A stretch of 64,000 bases of DNA from Isoetes taiwanensis (Eukaryota; Streptophyta; Lycopodiopsida; Isoetales; Isoetaceae): positions 15,322,925-15,386,924 of the forward strand of contig JAJEKV010000018.1 in the NCBI GenBank assembly GCA_021234155.1, read 5' to 3'. Numbering within the stretch: position 1 is the stretch's first letter; each line of letters opens with the position of its first letter. The notes under the pieces are model-generated. The model did not search any database and was not told the origin of the DNA. It saw only the letters and a program-made list of their open reading frames with translations. Position numbers and translations under genes: made by a program. This document shows, in pieces, positions 8,937-21,650 of the stretch.

Positions 8937-10170
8937 TAGAGGCCTAGGCTCAGTGGAACGACAACGCCGAGACCATATGGAAGAACGTAGTCCGCCTGTG
9001 CCACCCCCTAAGGAAACCCGCTCGAGGAATTTGCACCCATAACCCCGGAAGAGGAAATATCACGATGAGGACGGATCCGGAGCGATAAAAGGCTTTGCTT
9101 GGCCGCACAAGCAGAAGAAGGTGGTCGGTGGGCAACGCCAGTTGCCTCAAGCATCACTTCTCGGACAGGAAGAGACAAGAAGAGAAGCAAGAGAAGGAGG
9201 TCCCCAGCTCGGGAATCCTCCGACTCAAGTTCGGAACTCGGACTCGACTCTCAGGAAGACGGCGAGCGCACTCCAAGACCGAACAGATGGAAGGCGGAGG
9301 AACATCACAGATGCAAGGCGTAGGGACGCCATAGAGGGACGACATAAAGGGACACTAGGGCCTCACTACCGTAAGAAGGTAGATTCGCATCCGGGCAATG
9401 TATGGAAGGCCTCGAAATCGAAATAGCCTTGGGGGAGAACAGTCGATTAGAAGCAGAGGCATGGCTGGACGAAATGAGCGAGTACGGCAAATGCTTATGG
9501 CATGAAAGATAAAGACAAAGGCAGAGTGGCAAATAGCCAACTTGAAAGGAGCCGCACGGATTTGGTGGAAGGGTTATGCAAAGGCACATGGCTTAAGTAG
9601 GATGCTTGTAAGTTCGTAAAGTTTGCTAAAGCCTTCATGCCATTACGTCCCCAAGGAGCACAAGTCCAAAGATGATGCAAAAGTTCTCTACAGTTGCAAC
9701 AGGGAAACAAATCAACCCAGAAATACACAGAGGAATTCATGAGGCTAAGACTTTATGTGCCAAAATTGGGCTTAAAAACATGCAAGAGAGCTACATTGAG
9801 GGCCCGAATGAGGAGATCCGCCAAGCTTGTAAGGGCAATAAACCCTAAGACAATGATCGTAAGCAGAGTCCAAGGCAATAAGCTTGCAAGGCAGGACCTC
9901 TAATAATGGCGGGCGAGGCAGCAAAGATTACCGGATAAAGGCAAGGCGACGGGAGTTATAGCCCTAGGGCAGCAAATCGTGTCCGCTAGAGCCCCATATG
10001 GTGGCAAACCAGGAAACAGCGGGAGAAGAAGCAGGTGTCCTTCAAGGACAAGCAGAGGGGTCAAACTACTCCAAAGCGGTCACGATCCTTTTGCAGGCTA
10101 TGCCCAAGGAAAAGAGACAGAGTGCATAGAAAAGCAGCTTTTGCTTCAGTGCTTCCAGCCAAAGCCATAG
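8937..10170 (+). pseudogene. gag: chromovirus A: decayed gag
   Basis: Fragments in several frames read as Ty3/gypsy gag. There is a charged Ser/Arg-rich stretch near 9150-9320 (KRSKRRRSPARESSDSSSE), then NLKGAARIWWKGYAK near 9540-9590, then a segment at 9694-9800 with QKYTEEFMRLRLYVP, which is the retrotransposon gag core. Many frameshifts and stops are present. It is the 5' part of an element whose RT, integrase and 3' LTR follow on the same strand. Confidence 0.6.
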
Positions 10171-10527
10171 GACAGCCGAACCCCCCTACGCCATGAGTGC
10201 AAAGACTAGCAGCGTTGGGGGATTGGGACACTCTGTCGACAACGACGGCGAGGAAGCCCGCGACTACATTCTGGTGAGAGTGTCATATCTTTGCCGCAAT
10301 AGATACGAGCAAGCGTAGAGCCAAGATAAAGTAATTTCCACAAAGAGGGAAGGCCAAGACCAAGTCCTTCATAGTCTTGATAGACTCGAAGTAGCCATAA
10401 CTTTGCATCCCCGCAATGGTTCAACTGCTGAAGTTGAAACCACTAGTCAAAGCCAAGGCCCATTGTCTTAGCAAGTGGAGCAAAAAAGGCGGGCGAGCAA
10501 GAGAATTAACTTCGACATCGACTTGCC

Positions 10528-11460
10528 GTGGGATTAATATCCGGATGGGGGCGTATAATGGGCATTGGCAAGTACGACTTGATCATAGGAATGGAGTACC
10601 TTGGACCAGCAGGGGCCATTATTGATTGTGGAAAGCGGAAGGTGACCTTCCCAACACCCGACGGCAAAATCATTGAGATCACAGGTAAAGAAGTTGTTCC
10701 CACCATGCAGTGTATGTCTTCTAAACGGCTGTTCAAGTGCATCAAGAGCGAGCAGGTAGCATACATCTTCAAGCTTGAGATTGATGAACCAGAGTCAGAA
10801 GAAAGCAAAGAAGACAAGGTGCTCAGCAAGTTGCCGAAGCAAATAGCTAAGCTGATCACGGAGTTCCATGATCTCTTTCCAGATGAGATCAAGCAGCTTC
10901 CTCCTTACAGGGGAGTCGAGTGTGAGATAGCACTCGAACCGGGAACAAAGCCGACAAGCAAGGCTCCATACAGAATGACGACGCAGGAGTTGACAGAGCT
11001 GAAGAAGCAATTGCAGGAGTTGCTCGACCTAGGCTTCATTAGACCTAGCGTCTCACCATTTGGAGCACCCATTCTTTTTGTAAAGAAGAAGGATGGCAGT
11101 TTAAGGATGTGCATAGACTATAGGCAGTTGAACAAGCACACCATTAAGAACAAGTATGCGCTCCCCAGATCAGATGACTTGATGGATCAACTCCAAGGTG
11201 CAAAGGTCTTCTCCAAAATCGACTTAAGGTCAGGTTATCATCAGATCAGGATAAAGGAAGAAGACATCCACAAGACCGCCTTCAGAATGCGGTATGGGCA
11301 TTATGAGTTCACGGTAATGCCTTTTAAAACGTCGAATGCCCCCGCCGACGCTCATGAGGCTCATGAACGACATCTTCGTGGGGAGTTCTTAGACACCTTT
11401 GTGATTGTATTCTTTGATGACATTTTGGTGTATAGCAGATCCCTTGAAGAGCACGCATAA
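10528..11460 (+). pseudogene. pol: chromovirus A: protease tail and reverse transcriptase
   Basis: The open frame begins in the protease-RT linker ([10 protein letters not shown]), followed by the RT domain: [69 protein letters not shown] and the catalytic FFDDILVYS. The region normally reading [12 protein letters not shown] is scrambled by a pair of compensating frameshifts near 11330, and the frame stops at 11460. An inactive RT is therefore likely. Family: Ty3/gypsy, chromovirus type. Confidence 0.85.
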
Positions 11461-12300
11461 CAACACTAAGGAGAGTGCTAGAGAAGTCAAGAGGCACCAG
11501 TTATGCGCCAAGTTGTCGGGTGTCACCCGCAAATGGAAGGTGGAATACCCGGGTCATGTAATCTCGGCGAAAGGAATCTCGGCGAGATCCCGCCAAGATT
11601 GAAGCCGCCATTCGGTGGCGGCCGAAGAATGTACATGAAGTCAAAGTTTTCTACCTAGCGGGTACTACAGAAGTTCGTGAAGAACTTTGCTAAGATAGCG
11701 GCCCCATTAACGGACTTGACGAGGGCGAGAAGGTGAAAGATTGGGCAGAGCATTGGCACAAGAAAGCCCAAGCGGGGTTTGAATTGTTGAAGGAAGCTTT
11801 AACAACAGCCCCAAATCCTAACCTCCGGGACCCGAGAGAAAGATAAGCTTGTAGCGACAGACGCGAAAAAGATAGCTACAGTGCAAAGGTGCTCATGCAG
11901 GGAAGAGCGTGTGGTAGCGTATGATTCCGGGAAGATGAACGACGCCAAACGCTACCCCCCACCCACGATCGTGAATTGCTTGCAAATGTCGGGCATTAAG
12001 AATTTGGAGGCACTATCTTTTGGGGAGGAAGTTCCAGTTGGATACGTACCATCGAGCCTCCAAGATGTATTCACGCAACCACACCTCAACCCGAGGCGTA
12101 GAAGGTGGATGGAGTTCCTTTGAAGAGTATGACTTTGATATAGTCTACAAGCCGGAAGCTCAATGTGGTAGCGGATGCGCTTCAAGGCATCCCCACAACT
12201 AGGGTGCATTGCAATGCAATTTCGGCGCCTCCAAATGACTTTGGTAAGAAGATTGAAGAGTCTTTGCCAAATGCAGGGCGTGGATTTCAAGGAAGTATGG
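11461..12300 (+). pseudogene. chromovirus A: RNase H, decayed
   Basis: Fragments in shifting frames correspond to the tether and RNase H domains, for example GHVISAKGIS near 11560 and FEEYDFDIVYKPEAQCG near 12115-12165, typical of gypsy RNase H ends. There are no long frames and several stops. Confidence 0.6.
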
Positions 12301-13321
12301 GCAAGCCTCTCTAGGGAGGCTAGAATGATAAGGAGCGGGAAGCCTTTAAATATTATAAGAAGGAAGGCAACCTGTTATACCATAAGAACAAGTTGTGCGT
12401 GCACTAATCATCGTGTGTAAGGAAATTGATCCTCCATGACACGCACAACATGACCCAATAGCCCATCCATGCGGGATTCATGAAAACATACTTCAAAGTC
12501 GCAGCAAATATTATTGGCCGTGAATGAAGAAGCAAGTAGCTCGCTACATCGAGAATGTCGCTATATGTCGCCAGACGGCGGCGAGCGGCCTTCAATTCCG
12601 TGAGCCTTAGAGCCATTAGCGGTGCCAAACGCTAAGTGGGAGGTGATCAGCATGGATTTCATCACGGGGCTTCCAAGAACAAGAAGAGGAAAGGATGCCT
12701 TGATGGTAGTGGTCGACAAGTTGTCGAAAATGGCACATTTTGTGCCTTGCGTAACCACGATATGGCTATGGACACAAAGAAAGCTCTTCACCAAAGAGAT
12801 CTTCGCTTCATGGCATGCCAAGGAGAGATTATCTCCGGCTGGGGATCCGGTTTATGAGTGCCTTCCGGCAAGACCTCTTTATGACCATTATCTGAAGCTT
12901 ATCCATGAGCACGGCATATCATCCTCGCACGGATGGCCAAACGGAGCGGACCAACAGATTTTGGAAGACATGCTACGAAACTATGTCCGAATAAGCAAGG
13001 TATGTGGAAGAATTTATTCACTTGGTGGAGTTTGCATACAATAGCACCAAGCGTGAATCATCCCAAATGTCGCCAGCTTATGATTAATTACGCTATCGCC
13101 CTAACTCCGCACACTTGGCACAATCCCGTGTCAAAAGTAGAGGTTTCGCAGCAGATGTTGGCCGATATGCAGCAGCTCGTGGAAGAAGTTCGAGGATATC
13201 TCTAGCAAAGAAGAAGCCGACAGAAGAGCATCGCCGACAAGCATCGAACAGTCGAGTTTCAAAGTTGGAGATGATGTTTGGCTCAAGATCAAGGTGAAGC
13301 AGCGGCTTCTCGGATCGGAAA
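12301..13321 (+). pseudogene. chromovirus A: integrase, decayed
   Basis: Remnants of the zinc-binding region lie near 12430-12600. The catalytic core at 12622-12830 keeps [20 protein letters not shown] and [15 protein letters not shown], with the first catalytic Asp. Later parts (ARRYADRRANSR-like fragments to 13300) are in other frames. Confidence 0.7.
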
Positions 13322-13740
13322 TTGCAAGAAGCTTGCTCCAAGGTGGGCTGGACCTTCGTAATAGTCAAGAGAGTAGGCAATCAATCCTACAAGCTAGACT
13401 TGCCAGCACACCTAAAGATTCATAAGGTCTTCCACGTGAGCTTATTGAAGAAGCACACTCCAAATCCAGACGAAGTCTTGGACACTCCAACGTTGTTGGA
13501 AATGACAGAGGAGCAAAATTGGAAATAACTCCGCACTGATTCTTGATAAAGCTTTCAAGAAAACAAGGAGGCCTGAGTTCCTCCAATATTTAGTTAAGTG
13601 GAAACACTTACCTAAGTGGAAGACGCCGACGTGGGTACTTAAGAAAGATCTAGTAAAGCAAAGACCCGCATGAGTTTATGGAGCAATGGGACGGCAAAGT
13701 CATCTCCGAAGAAATCGGCTCAGGCATGTCGATTTGTGTA
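13322..13740 (+). pseudogene. chromovirus A: integrase C-terminus and chromodomain
   Basis: Open at 13322-13528 with VGNQSYKLDLPAHLKIHKVF and HVSLLKKHTP, the GPY/F-type end of integrase. In another frame near 13545-13690 it continues with FLQYLVKWKHLP and TPTWVLKKDL, the aromatic cage segment of a chromodomain. Chromodomains direct chromovirus integration to modified histones. Confidence 0.7.
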
Positions 13741-14628
13741 GATTAATTCTTGTATAGTTAAGATTAATCTACGCATGCAACCTATGCTAGGTATGGGTCG
13801 CATGCGTTGTTACACATGATGGGACCACTACGGTGATCTCTAGGGCGTGGTGTAATGTCAAGGTAGGCATGACCGCGTTTTCGCGCTGGGCGAAAGTGGA
13901 AGGTAGATTAGAAAGTCTAATTCTGTCTCACTGAAGTAGACGACCTCGAGAGAAAGGAGGTCATTAAGGAATGCACTGATAGGAAAAGCACCTCTAGACC
14001 CATATATGCTTTGATAGGAGGAATCAGCCTTCACGCCCCATATACTCTGGAAGGACCTATCCTCCACGCCGGGCAACTAGGGTGTAGGCATGAGCGCATA
14101 TAGGCATATAGGCCGCTGTCTCCACGGCCATAATGGAAGATTCACCCCTTCCTACGCCGGAGATTAGCCATGCATCCATGTAGATAGGTGGGTGGTCACC
14201 ATATAACCAAAATTTTATTAATAATTAAAATGGTACTAACGTAGTGTCGACCTGTGCCAATAGAGCCCCCGAGGGCAAGGAGGTCGAGCTATGAAGACTT
14301 GCAACACAAATTTTGTTGGAATGTGTTGCAAGGAATGAAGAGTACCTCGAACAATAATTGTAGTTATGAAATGATAAATTTTGATAAACTTAATTGTCGT
14401 GATAAGTAAAACTATCAAGTAACTTACTTAAAGATATTATGAATTGATAAGTTATTTCATAATATAATGGCGTGATAATGTTCTAAAAATATTACCTTAA
14501 GGTAATCTTAATAAATGTGTAAGTATTATAGTAGTATATCGTATGTATCAGGTTGATTGCAGGTTAGGATGATCCCAAGGTGGGGAGACCCACGATGCTG
14601 CGGACATCATCATTTCAAGGGGGGAGAA
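13741..14628 (+). other. chromovirus A 3' untranslated region and polypurine tract
   Basis: No coding frame with motifs. It ends in AAGGGGGGAGAA at 14617-14628, directly before the LTR start. This is the plus-strand primer site, and the same tract occurs in the minus-strand copies B1 and B2. Confidence 0.65.
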
Positions 14629-16291
14629 TGTGACGTTCCGGGACGATACGGGTCCCGTGATCGTATACTTTGTCGCCTCGTCACGCCGCACACGCCACTC
14701 CCGACGCGACGCGCCGACGTGTAGCCAAGTGGGTAGCCCCTAGGGGGCAACTTGCTAAGAATGTGCATTAGTATTAATGTGCACATTTACCAATGTACAC
14801 ATTAATGAGGGCACACATTTCCATATGGACACTTCATGCCAAGTGGGCCATACCCAAGTGTGCAATTAATGTGCACATTTACCAATGTACACATTAATGT
14901 GGGCACACATTTCCATGTGAGCACACTTTGCCACCTAGCCATTAAAGGCAAGTGGGCCCATTCCCAATTATCCCACATGCCTAAAGGGGATAATTGGAAA
15001 CCCTAGCCAACCCCTTGTCTATTTAAGAAGGGAAACCCTAACTTGCCCATTTTTCGTTCCTAGGGTTTTAGAGCTCTGTTTTGGCTGCCTCAAGAGCCAA
15101 AACCGCCTCCCAGACTCTGCCTGAGAAAATTGCACCATTAGTTTTCCTTGATTCGAGCATTGCAGCAGGATGGTCGAACTCAAGTCAGGAGGAGCCACTC
15201 AAGGATCAGGTATTTGGCCAATTAAATAGTCTAAACCCTATTTCAGTCATAGAATCAGTAGGTTCAGCCTATTAAATTGCCCATAGCAGCCTTCTAGATC
15301 TCTAGATACCAGCCTCTAACTAAAGAACCTAACTCTATGATATAGATTAGATATAGTTCTTTAGTTATTCTGTGATATGTATGGATGATGTATCTCTATG
15401 AACTCCTTGTATTGGGAAGGGGGGTAGAGACCTCAAGCTTGGTAGTAGATGCTCCTAGAATTAGCCTCTCTAGCACACTATAGATTCGCCTCAGGCACAA
15501 GAACCACACCGTTGTGGGTGAAGGGGGCCAGACTGGCTAAGAAGGAGGTTCATGTCCCGACTCTTGAACGATCCCTCTGGTGTGTAAGGCCTACCAGGGA
15601 TCATAGTGACTAGGTCTAATGGCTTACCACTGAGTGTGGGTAGGGCATGGACTCGACACCGCGGAAGTGGTGTACACTTTCCGGTGGGTTCGGGCCGAAT
15701 ACGGGCAAAGCCCTCTAGTCACCTTGAGCCGGCATGATGCGTCTTCGGAGGGAGCGATCCCTTCCTCGCCCCCATCGAATCGGGAGGATGAGACCCGTGA
15801 ATAGCCCCTTTGGCTATGCATCCGGCGGCTACGGCCAAAGTCCCGACACTTTTCAGCCTACTCGCAAAGTGTGCACGGAGGGGCGGATGGAGTGGACAAC
15901 CCGATGCCATGTTCATATGCCGCCCAAATCCATTGCCATGAATTCTATCTCAGAATGAACTCGAGACCCAAGCCGCCGGGCCCTCCCCTTGAGTCCGAGC
16001 CTTGGGTAGGACTCCCCATATGTGTTGTGCTCACCTTGATATGCAGATGTGATGGACCACCCTTCGAGGTGGATATGTGCTTATGTTATATACCGACATG
16101 TATGTTTACGCCTCGCAGCCTAGGTAGGCCCCGAGGGAGACGGGGTAAAATGACCCCTTCACTCTTCCCACTGGAACCCGTCACGGTTGCAGTGTCATGT
16201 GGAGGGCCCTGTATCGGCATGGAGCTGGTATGGGGGATGAACTCCTGTTTGTATACGGTGTGTGCACCGTATACGAGTAGGGGACGTCACA
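14629..16291 (+). repeat. chromovirus A 3' LTR
   Basis: Starts TGTGACGTTCC after the polypurine tract and ends GGGGACGTCACA, giving an 11-bp imperfect terminal inverted repeat; length 1663 bp. A TATA-like TCTATTTAAG is at 15018-15027. No matching 5' LTR was found upstream of 8937. Confidence 0.65.
14773..14917 (+). repeat. two-unit direct repeat inside LTR A
   Basis: The phrase starting ATTAATGTGCACATTTACCA begins at 14773 and again at 14865 (92-bp offset), each followed by ATGTACACATTAATG and GGGCACACATTTCCAT. It may be duplicated enhancer material in U3. Confidence 0.75.
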
Positions 16292-16446
16292 ACGTTCCTA
16301 ACCGACATGCCCTTAACCAACTGGGCAAAAACGTCTAGACGTTTATGAGTAGTCGCTTCTACCTATTTATGCCAGTGTCTCGGGAATGCCCCACAGGCAC
16401 ATTCAAGGTTCGAATACTCGAGCGGTGTACCATGGGCCCGTTACAC
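16292..16446. other. spacer between two LTRs
   Basis: 155 bp without coding signal between LTR A and the inner end of LTR B1. Confidence 0.4.
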
Positions 16447-19400
16447 TGTGACGAGCCTTCCAAGTTAACCCTCCAGGCAACTCGGGATCTTATCAAAACT
16501 TGCACATTCTAGCTTGCGAATGGTGGTGAAGAACTGAATCTTCCTTTTGCACAATCGAAACTTAAACCATTACTAGAAATCCATCCTCACTGAGATACAA
16601 TATAATTACCGCTGTCCATCAAGAATACAAATTCAAAGGATATACTATCCACAATACTCTCAATATATATACATAAATACTGCTAAGCAAGCTAAACAAA
16701 AGCTTTTTAACTCCAGATCACAACCATGATCCTCGGTTACATTGCTGCCATCCGTGCAACCACTGCCTTGTGATACGTATGAAGAATTTGCAACAATGAA
16801 AAACCTCAGCTTACAAATGAATAAATTCAATTTAACAAAAGTATTCAATCAGTTTTAAACTGGAACAACTTGATAAGAGCTCCCTTATCCACCCAACCGG
16901 GTTCAAGCATGCACAGGAAGTCGTTATCCTGTCATCAAGAATCTTCTCTTAACAGCAAAAAGGCAATACTGGCAAGGGCTGTGGCTGGTATGACAGTAGT
17001 TTGGGGCAGGACCAAGGGCAGATAGCAGAGCTGGGTTGGATGCGTTAGGCAGTATCAGAGATTACACGGCTGGATCGAATGCATGAATACTGGTTTCTCC
17101 ACTTATTTATACAGTCGAAAAGGTCTGCTTCCGGATTCCCTTTTAGCTTCTGATAATAGCTTTTAAAGAAAAGGCAAGGAGAATTTGGACAGAAGGGAAA
17201 TCCGTCAAAAATAGTTTGGATGCTCCCTTTTTCAACTGCAAATAGGTAAAGGCGGGCAGATAAGAACAGATCGGCTTAGAATAGAAGGGTTTCGCGCTTC
17301 TTCGCCAGATCCGGCAAGAAACCGGGTTTATCTCGCGGACGATTTTTTGGTCCAAGAATTCGCAGCCCGCTATCGCCCACGCTATGATTTTTAACAAATA
17401 TATTTCTCTAATGGTTTCCATACTTTTTGCCATTATCCCTTGTCGGCTTTGAACCACGCCCGGAGCCGCTTATATCACCTTGCTTGTTCACCGTACATGC
17501 ACTCACCGGGTTAGTCCTCGTGACTAAGTGGGGATCCCCGGCTGCCACTTTGCATGCATGGAAATAACTCGAATCTTGGATACAAAGATATAAGCACAAT
17601 CAAATAAAAGATTCTAGGTGAGTACAGTACTAGACAATGACAACATAATCCAAGGAAATACCAAACTCTGAGCGACAAAAGCAAAGAACATAGCCAAAAA
17701 AAATAAAACATCAGAAACATAGCTCCGGGACAATGGGAAGCTCATGCAGGCCCTATTAGCAGAGAAATGCCCAGCCAGCTCACATTTCGAGCCCCGTTGG
17801 TGGAGTTGGTGGGGTGAACCTCGTATCGATACCCTTCCCACCACGCCCGGGAGGACCTCTTACCATGGAGTCACAGGAGTTGACGTACAACCTCACCGGG
17901 AAGCTACGCGCGTGAGGAGGCCACGCCCGGTGTCACATAGCATAGATACAAAGAATAAAGATGACATAAGAATGCCGGAACTACCCAGGCCACCGAACCT
18001 GGAAGTCTGACCCCGGAGGATCCAATAGACATAACAGCATGCAAAGACCATGACATGTGATGTGATGTTCATTAGAATATTTACTAAACACAGGTGCCTG
18101 GATCATACTCTGCCCCTTGCTGCGGTTGCCCATATATGTTGAAGTAGCTTATCCAATGCTCCATGTTTACCTTCATGTAATTCCCTTGCCAAAGTTACTC
18201 ATACATCCTAAACCATATTGAAGTAGCAACTACACGATGAAGACCTTGATAGCAATCCAACTATCGATGCTGAACCTTGCCCTTTTGGCAGCAGATCTAT
18301 GACCTTACCAACATATCAAGAGCGTTATGATCACAATACAAACATGTCGAGGAAGTCATACAAATACGGGAATTCCCCTCCCGTGGCGACTACATCACCA
18401 TGGTAGGGCCCTCCGTCATACTCGGACCACTTGGGTTGGCCAAGTGTCCGGGCAAGGAACACGGAGGTGTCATTCTATGGGAATCCTATACAGAAAAAGC
18501 GTACATACATGTTAGCATACAACAATCATGCTAAAATAATATACCACCACGAAGGGTGGCCCATCCATCATCATCAACGAAAAGACAATACAACCATAAA
18601 TAACATGAGCAATACACCATGAGTAGGCCACTACCCGGGGCTCAGACTCCATGGATTCAACTGACGGTCAGGGCCTCAAGATATCAGTAGACGGAAGTAT
18701 AACATGGCGTTGGCTGGCATAAGGCAATGGCTAGGGTAGTCCACTCCATCCATCCCTCCTGTGCACACTTTGCAGATAGGCTGAAACATGCTATGGCATG
18801 ATTGTAGTCTTCTGGAGATGCAATCTCATGGAATCACCATATGAGACTACTCCGGGTTACATCTCCTCGGTCCGATAAGGCAGGTCAGGGAAGTGTCCCC
18901 TCCCCGAGCATAATGAATCCCTGGGTGTACTAGAGAATGCGTGCCTCCTTAGCGACCCCCACATTCATACCTGACTTGAACCCCCCAAAATCCATGGACT
19001 GCTAGACGTGCCCATCGAGCCCGGGACATCCATATAGGCATGCTCCGTGACCCAGGAGGTGTCGGACCCATACTCGGCCCCACCGCAAGGACCGGCTCTA
19101 AGCCTAGCACACTGTAGGAGTCTTGTAGCCATGCTAGGCAAGATCCCACCCCCGTTTCACCATTGTGCCCATCTTCTGGTGCTGAATCACGCAATAGCCT
19201 CCACAGTCAGGTGGGTTCTTGTGCACAGGCCGCAATTATTGGGTATTAAGGGGCCTAACTAGGAACATCTCTAGTTCTAAGAGGCTTTTAGGTCTCTACC
19301 CTTCCCTTAATCCCAATACACGGATGGAGCAGAAAGAAATAATATAAGCACGATTCAAGTATCCATCATCATCCTAATAACATATGAAAGAGGATTTAAC

Positions 19401-19805
19401 TATTCCATCTATTCAAAGAAGTGTTAGCAGAAGTACAAGCTATCTAGGGACTAACCAGTCTCTTGGCTGGAGCCATTATCACGGAAAGCCTCCATTCTTC
19501 GGGTCTGTTGGCAAGAACTGGTAGTTGCTCCTACTCTCCTCGGCCTCAATTGATTTTGGGGCAGAAATGGGGTTATGACCCCTATTTCTCCTCTCGAATT
19601 GGCAAGTCCCCCTTGGCCAATCGAGTTGGGCCAGGTGTCCATGTAACTAAATATAACCTAATCCCCCAATTTTATTAGCATAGCTAATAAAATCCATTTT
19701 AAGTGAACCCAAGTTATCCCCTATTGACCCCTAGGGGTCTAGTTAAATACTGGTGACGTGTCATGGTATACATACGTGTAACGTATAAATACCTGGAACG
19801 TCACA
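16447..19805 (-). repeat. chromovirus B1 3' LTR (minus strand)
   Basis: Read on the minus strand it starts TGTGACGTTCC at 19805 after CCAAGGGGGGAGAA and would end at GTCACA at 16447. The outer limit is clear; the inner limit rests only on the TGTGACG match, so the 3.36-kb length is tentative. A minus-strand TATA box (TATAAATAAG) lies at 17102-17111, marking U3/R. Open frames inside are short and motif-free. Confidence 0.55.
17102..17111 (-). promoter_or_regulatory. TATA box in LTR B1
   Basis: CTGTATAAATAAGTGG on the minus strand, in the R-proximal part of the LTR. The same sequence is present in copy B2 near 33708-33717. Confidence 0.5.
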
Positions 19806-20214
19806 TTCTCCCCCCTTGGATTAATGCTGTCCTCAGCATTAGAGTTAGTGGGCATTGAATTTACAAAAGATAACTCTTATTGATTGAAGGGACCAAAATC
19901 CTTTAACAAAACACAAGAAATTACGATACCAATAACTTAAGAGTGCACTCATAACACAAAATTTCAAATACAAGAGTTAGCCTCCAGGCTGAGGCCTAGG
20001 ATCTTCTCAAGTACGTCAGTACGCCCTACTGGCCTACAGAAGTAAAATACATCAGTAATTACGAAATAATTACAGTAGTGTGGTTGAAGGGACCACCCCC
20101 ATAAAGTAAATGAAAAATATGAATGCAAGAATCCTATCATGCCTAAGGCTTGCATGTCGTCTCGGCGTAAGGAATGGTCATATTCCCATTATAGCCGCAG
20201 ACGAATGCATCCTA
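19806..20214 (-). other. chromovirus B1 polypurine tract and 3' untranslated region
   Basis: Begins (minus strand) with the polypurine tract next to the LTR. No coding motif. It is closely repeated at 36448-36850 and, more distantly, at 49363-49650. Confidence 0.6.
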
Positions 20215-20700
20215 TCATGAATGCCTATATGCCCAGTTCCCCACTAAGATGCATGTAACCCAACCCTTAAAATGATCCCTGTCGGATCTCTCTAATATGA
20301 TCCCTGCTGGACTCATAACACAACGCTTACCTTTAGGGTTGGAGGTGATTGCATCTTGAATGGTGTGGCCCTGGCATTCTCGCATAAAATCTGGGTAAGT
20401 CTTATCCAAATCTGCTTTGAGAACCCATATTGCGTCCTCTGTGGATAAGTGTTTCCACTTAACCAAACATTGCAAGATTTGAGTTCGGTGGGTTTGTTTA
20501 TATGTGCGATCCAGGAGAGCTTCAGGCACAATCTCCAGCTGATTCTCGGTCATCTCCAGAAGTGTTGGTGTGTCAAGAACTTCTTCTGGATCAGGATTAT
20601 GCTTCTTGAGAATGGAAAACTTTATGGATCTTCAAATGTACGGGTAGATCCAACTGGTAGGCTTGAGAACCTATCCTTTCAGTTCTCTCAAAAGGTCCCG
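20215..20700 (-). pseudogene. chromovirus B1: chromodomain end of pol
   Basis: The minus-strand frame contains RTQILQCLVKWKHLSTEDA and IWVLKADLDKTYPDF, the conserved core of a chromodomain following integrase. Upstream (20560-20700) the sequence encodes the integrase C-terminal segment in another frame. Confidence 0.7.
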
Positions 20701-21650
20701 CCCATTTAGGTGCAAGCTTCTTACAATTGCCAATCTTAAGTTTGGCTTGCTTCACCTTCATCTTTAGCCATACGGAATCACCGAGCTGGAATTCTCGTGG
20801 TGTCCGATGCCAGTCGGCAAGATTCTTTTGTCAAGCTCTTGCAACCAACAAATATGCTCGAACTTCTTCGACTAGTGCCTGCATATCTGTAAGCAGTTGT
20901 TGAGATACCTCCACCTTGGAAACTGGATTATGTCACGTGTCTGGAGTAATGCATTGATAGCCATAATTGATCATGAAAGGAGACATCCTTAAGGACTCCT
21001 GTCTAGTGCTATTCATAGGCAAACTCCACCAAATAGATGTAATCCGCCCATTGAGATTGCTTGTTCCAGACATAGTTACGCAACATGTCGGCAATTATGC
21101 GATTGGTACGCTCTATTTGACCATCTGTCTGCAGATGAGAAGTTGTGCTCATGGCAAGCTTACTTTAAATAGTGCTAAATAAATCTTTCCAGAATGTACT
21201 AACAAACTTAGGATCCCGATTCGATATAATGGTGCGGAGCATCCCATGAAGGCGAAATACCTCCTTGGTAAACAACAAGGCGGTATCCAATGCAGTGTCG
21301 GTGGTGCGACATGGCAAAAAGTGTGCCATCTTAGAAAACTTGTCAACCACTACCATTAAGGCATCAAAACCTCTTAAGGTGCGTGGAAGCCCCACGGTAA
21401 AATCCATGGTTCCCCTGGAATACGCAACTGTTCGGCCTTCGTCCACTGACAGATCTGACATTGCTTAATATACCTGGCAATGTGCTTCTTCATTCCTGAC
21501 CAGAAATAGCTGGAGCGAATCTTGAAATAAGTCTTCATAAATCCCGCATGTCCCGCTATAGGACTGTTATGTGTATCATGGAGAATGAGCTTGCGAACTC
21601 CTGAGATCTCGGGAACACATAACTTATCTTTGTAATAAAGGAGATCACCC
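20701..21650 (-). pseudogene. chromovirus B1: integrase
   Basis: The minus-strand frame 21165-21461 reads [33 protein letters not shown], then [17 protein letters not shown], with both upstream catalytic Asp residues of the DDE core. The zinc-binding part is upstream near 21470-21640. Stops separate the segments. Confidence 0.75.

Noticed and set aside
17143-17720. Minus-strand open frames inside LTR B1 and again in B2
   Set aside because: They lie in U3/R/U5, carry no motif and are interrupted differently in the two copies.
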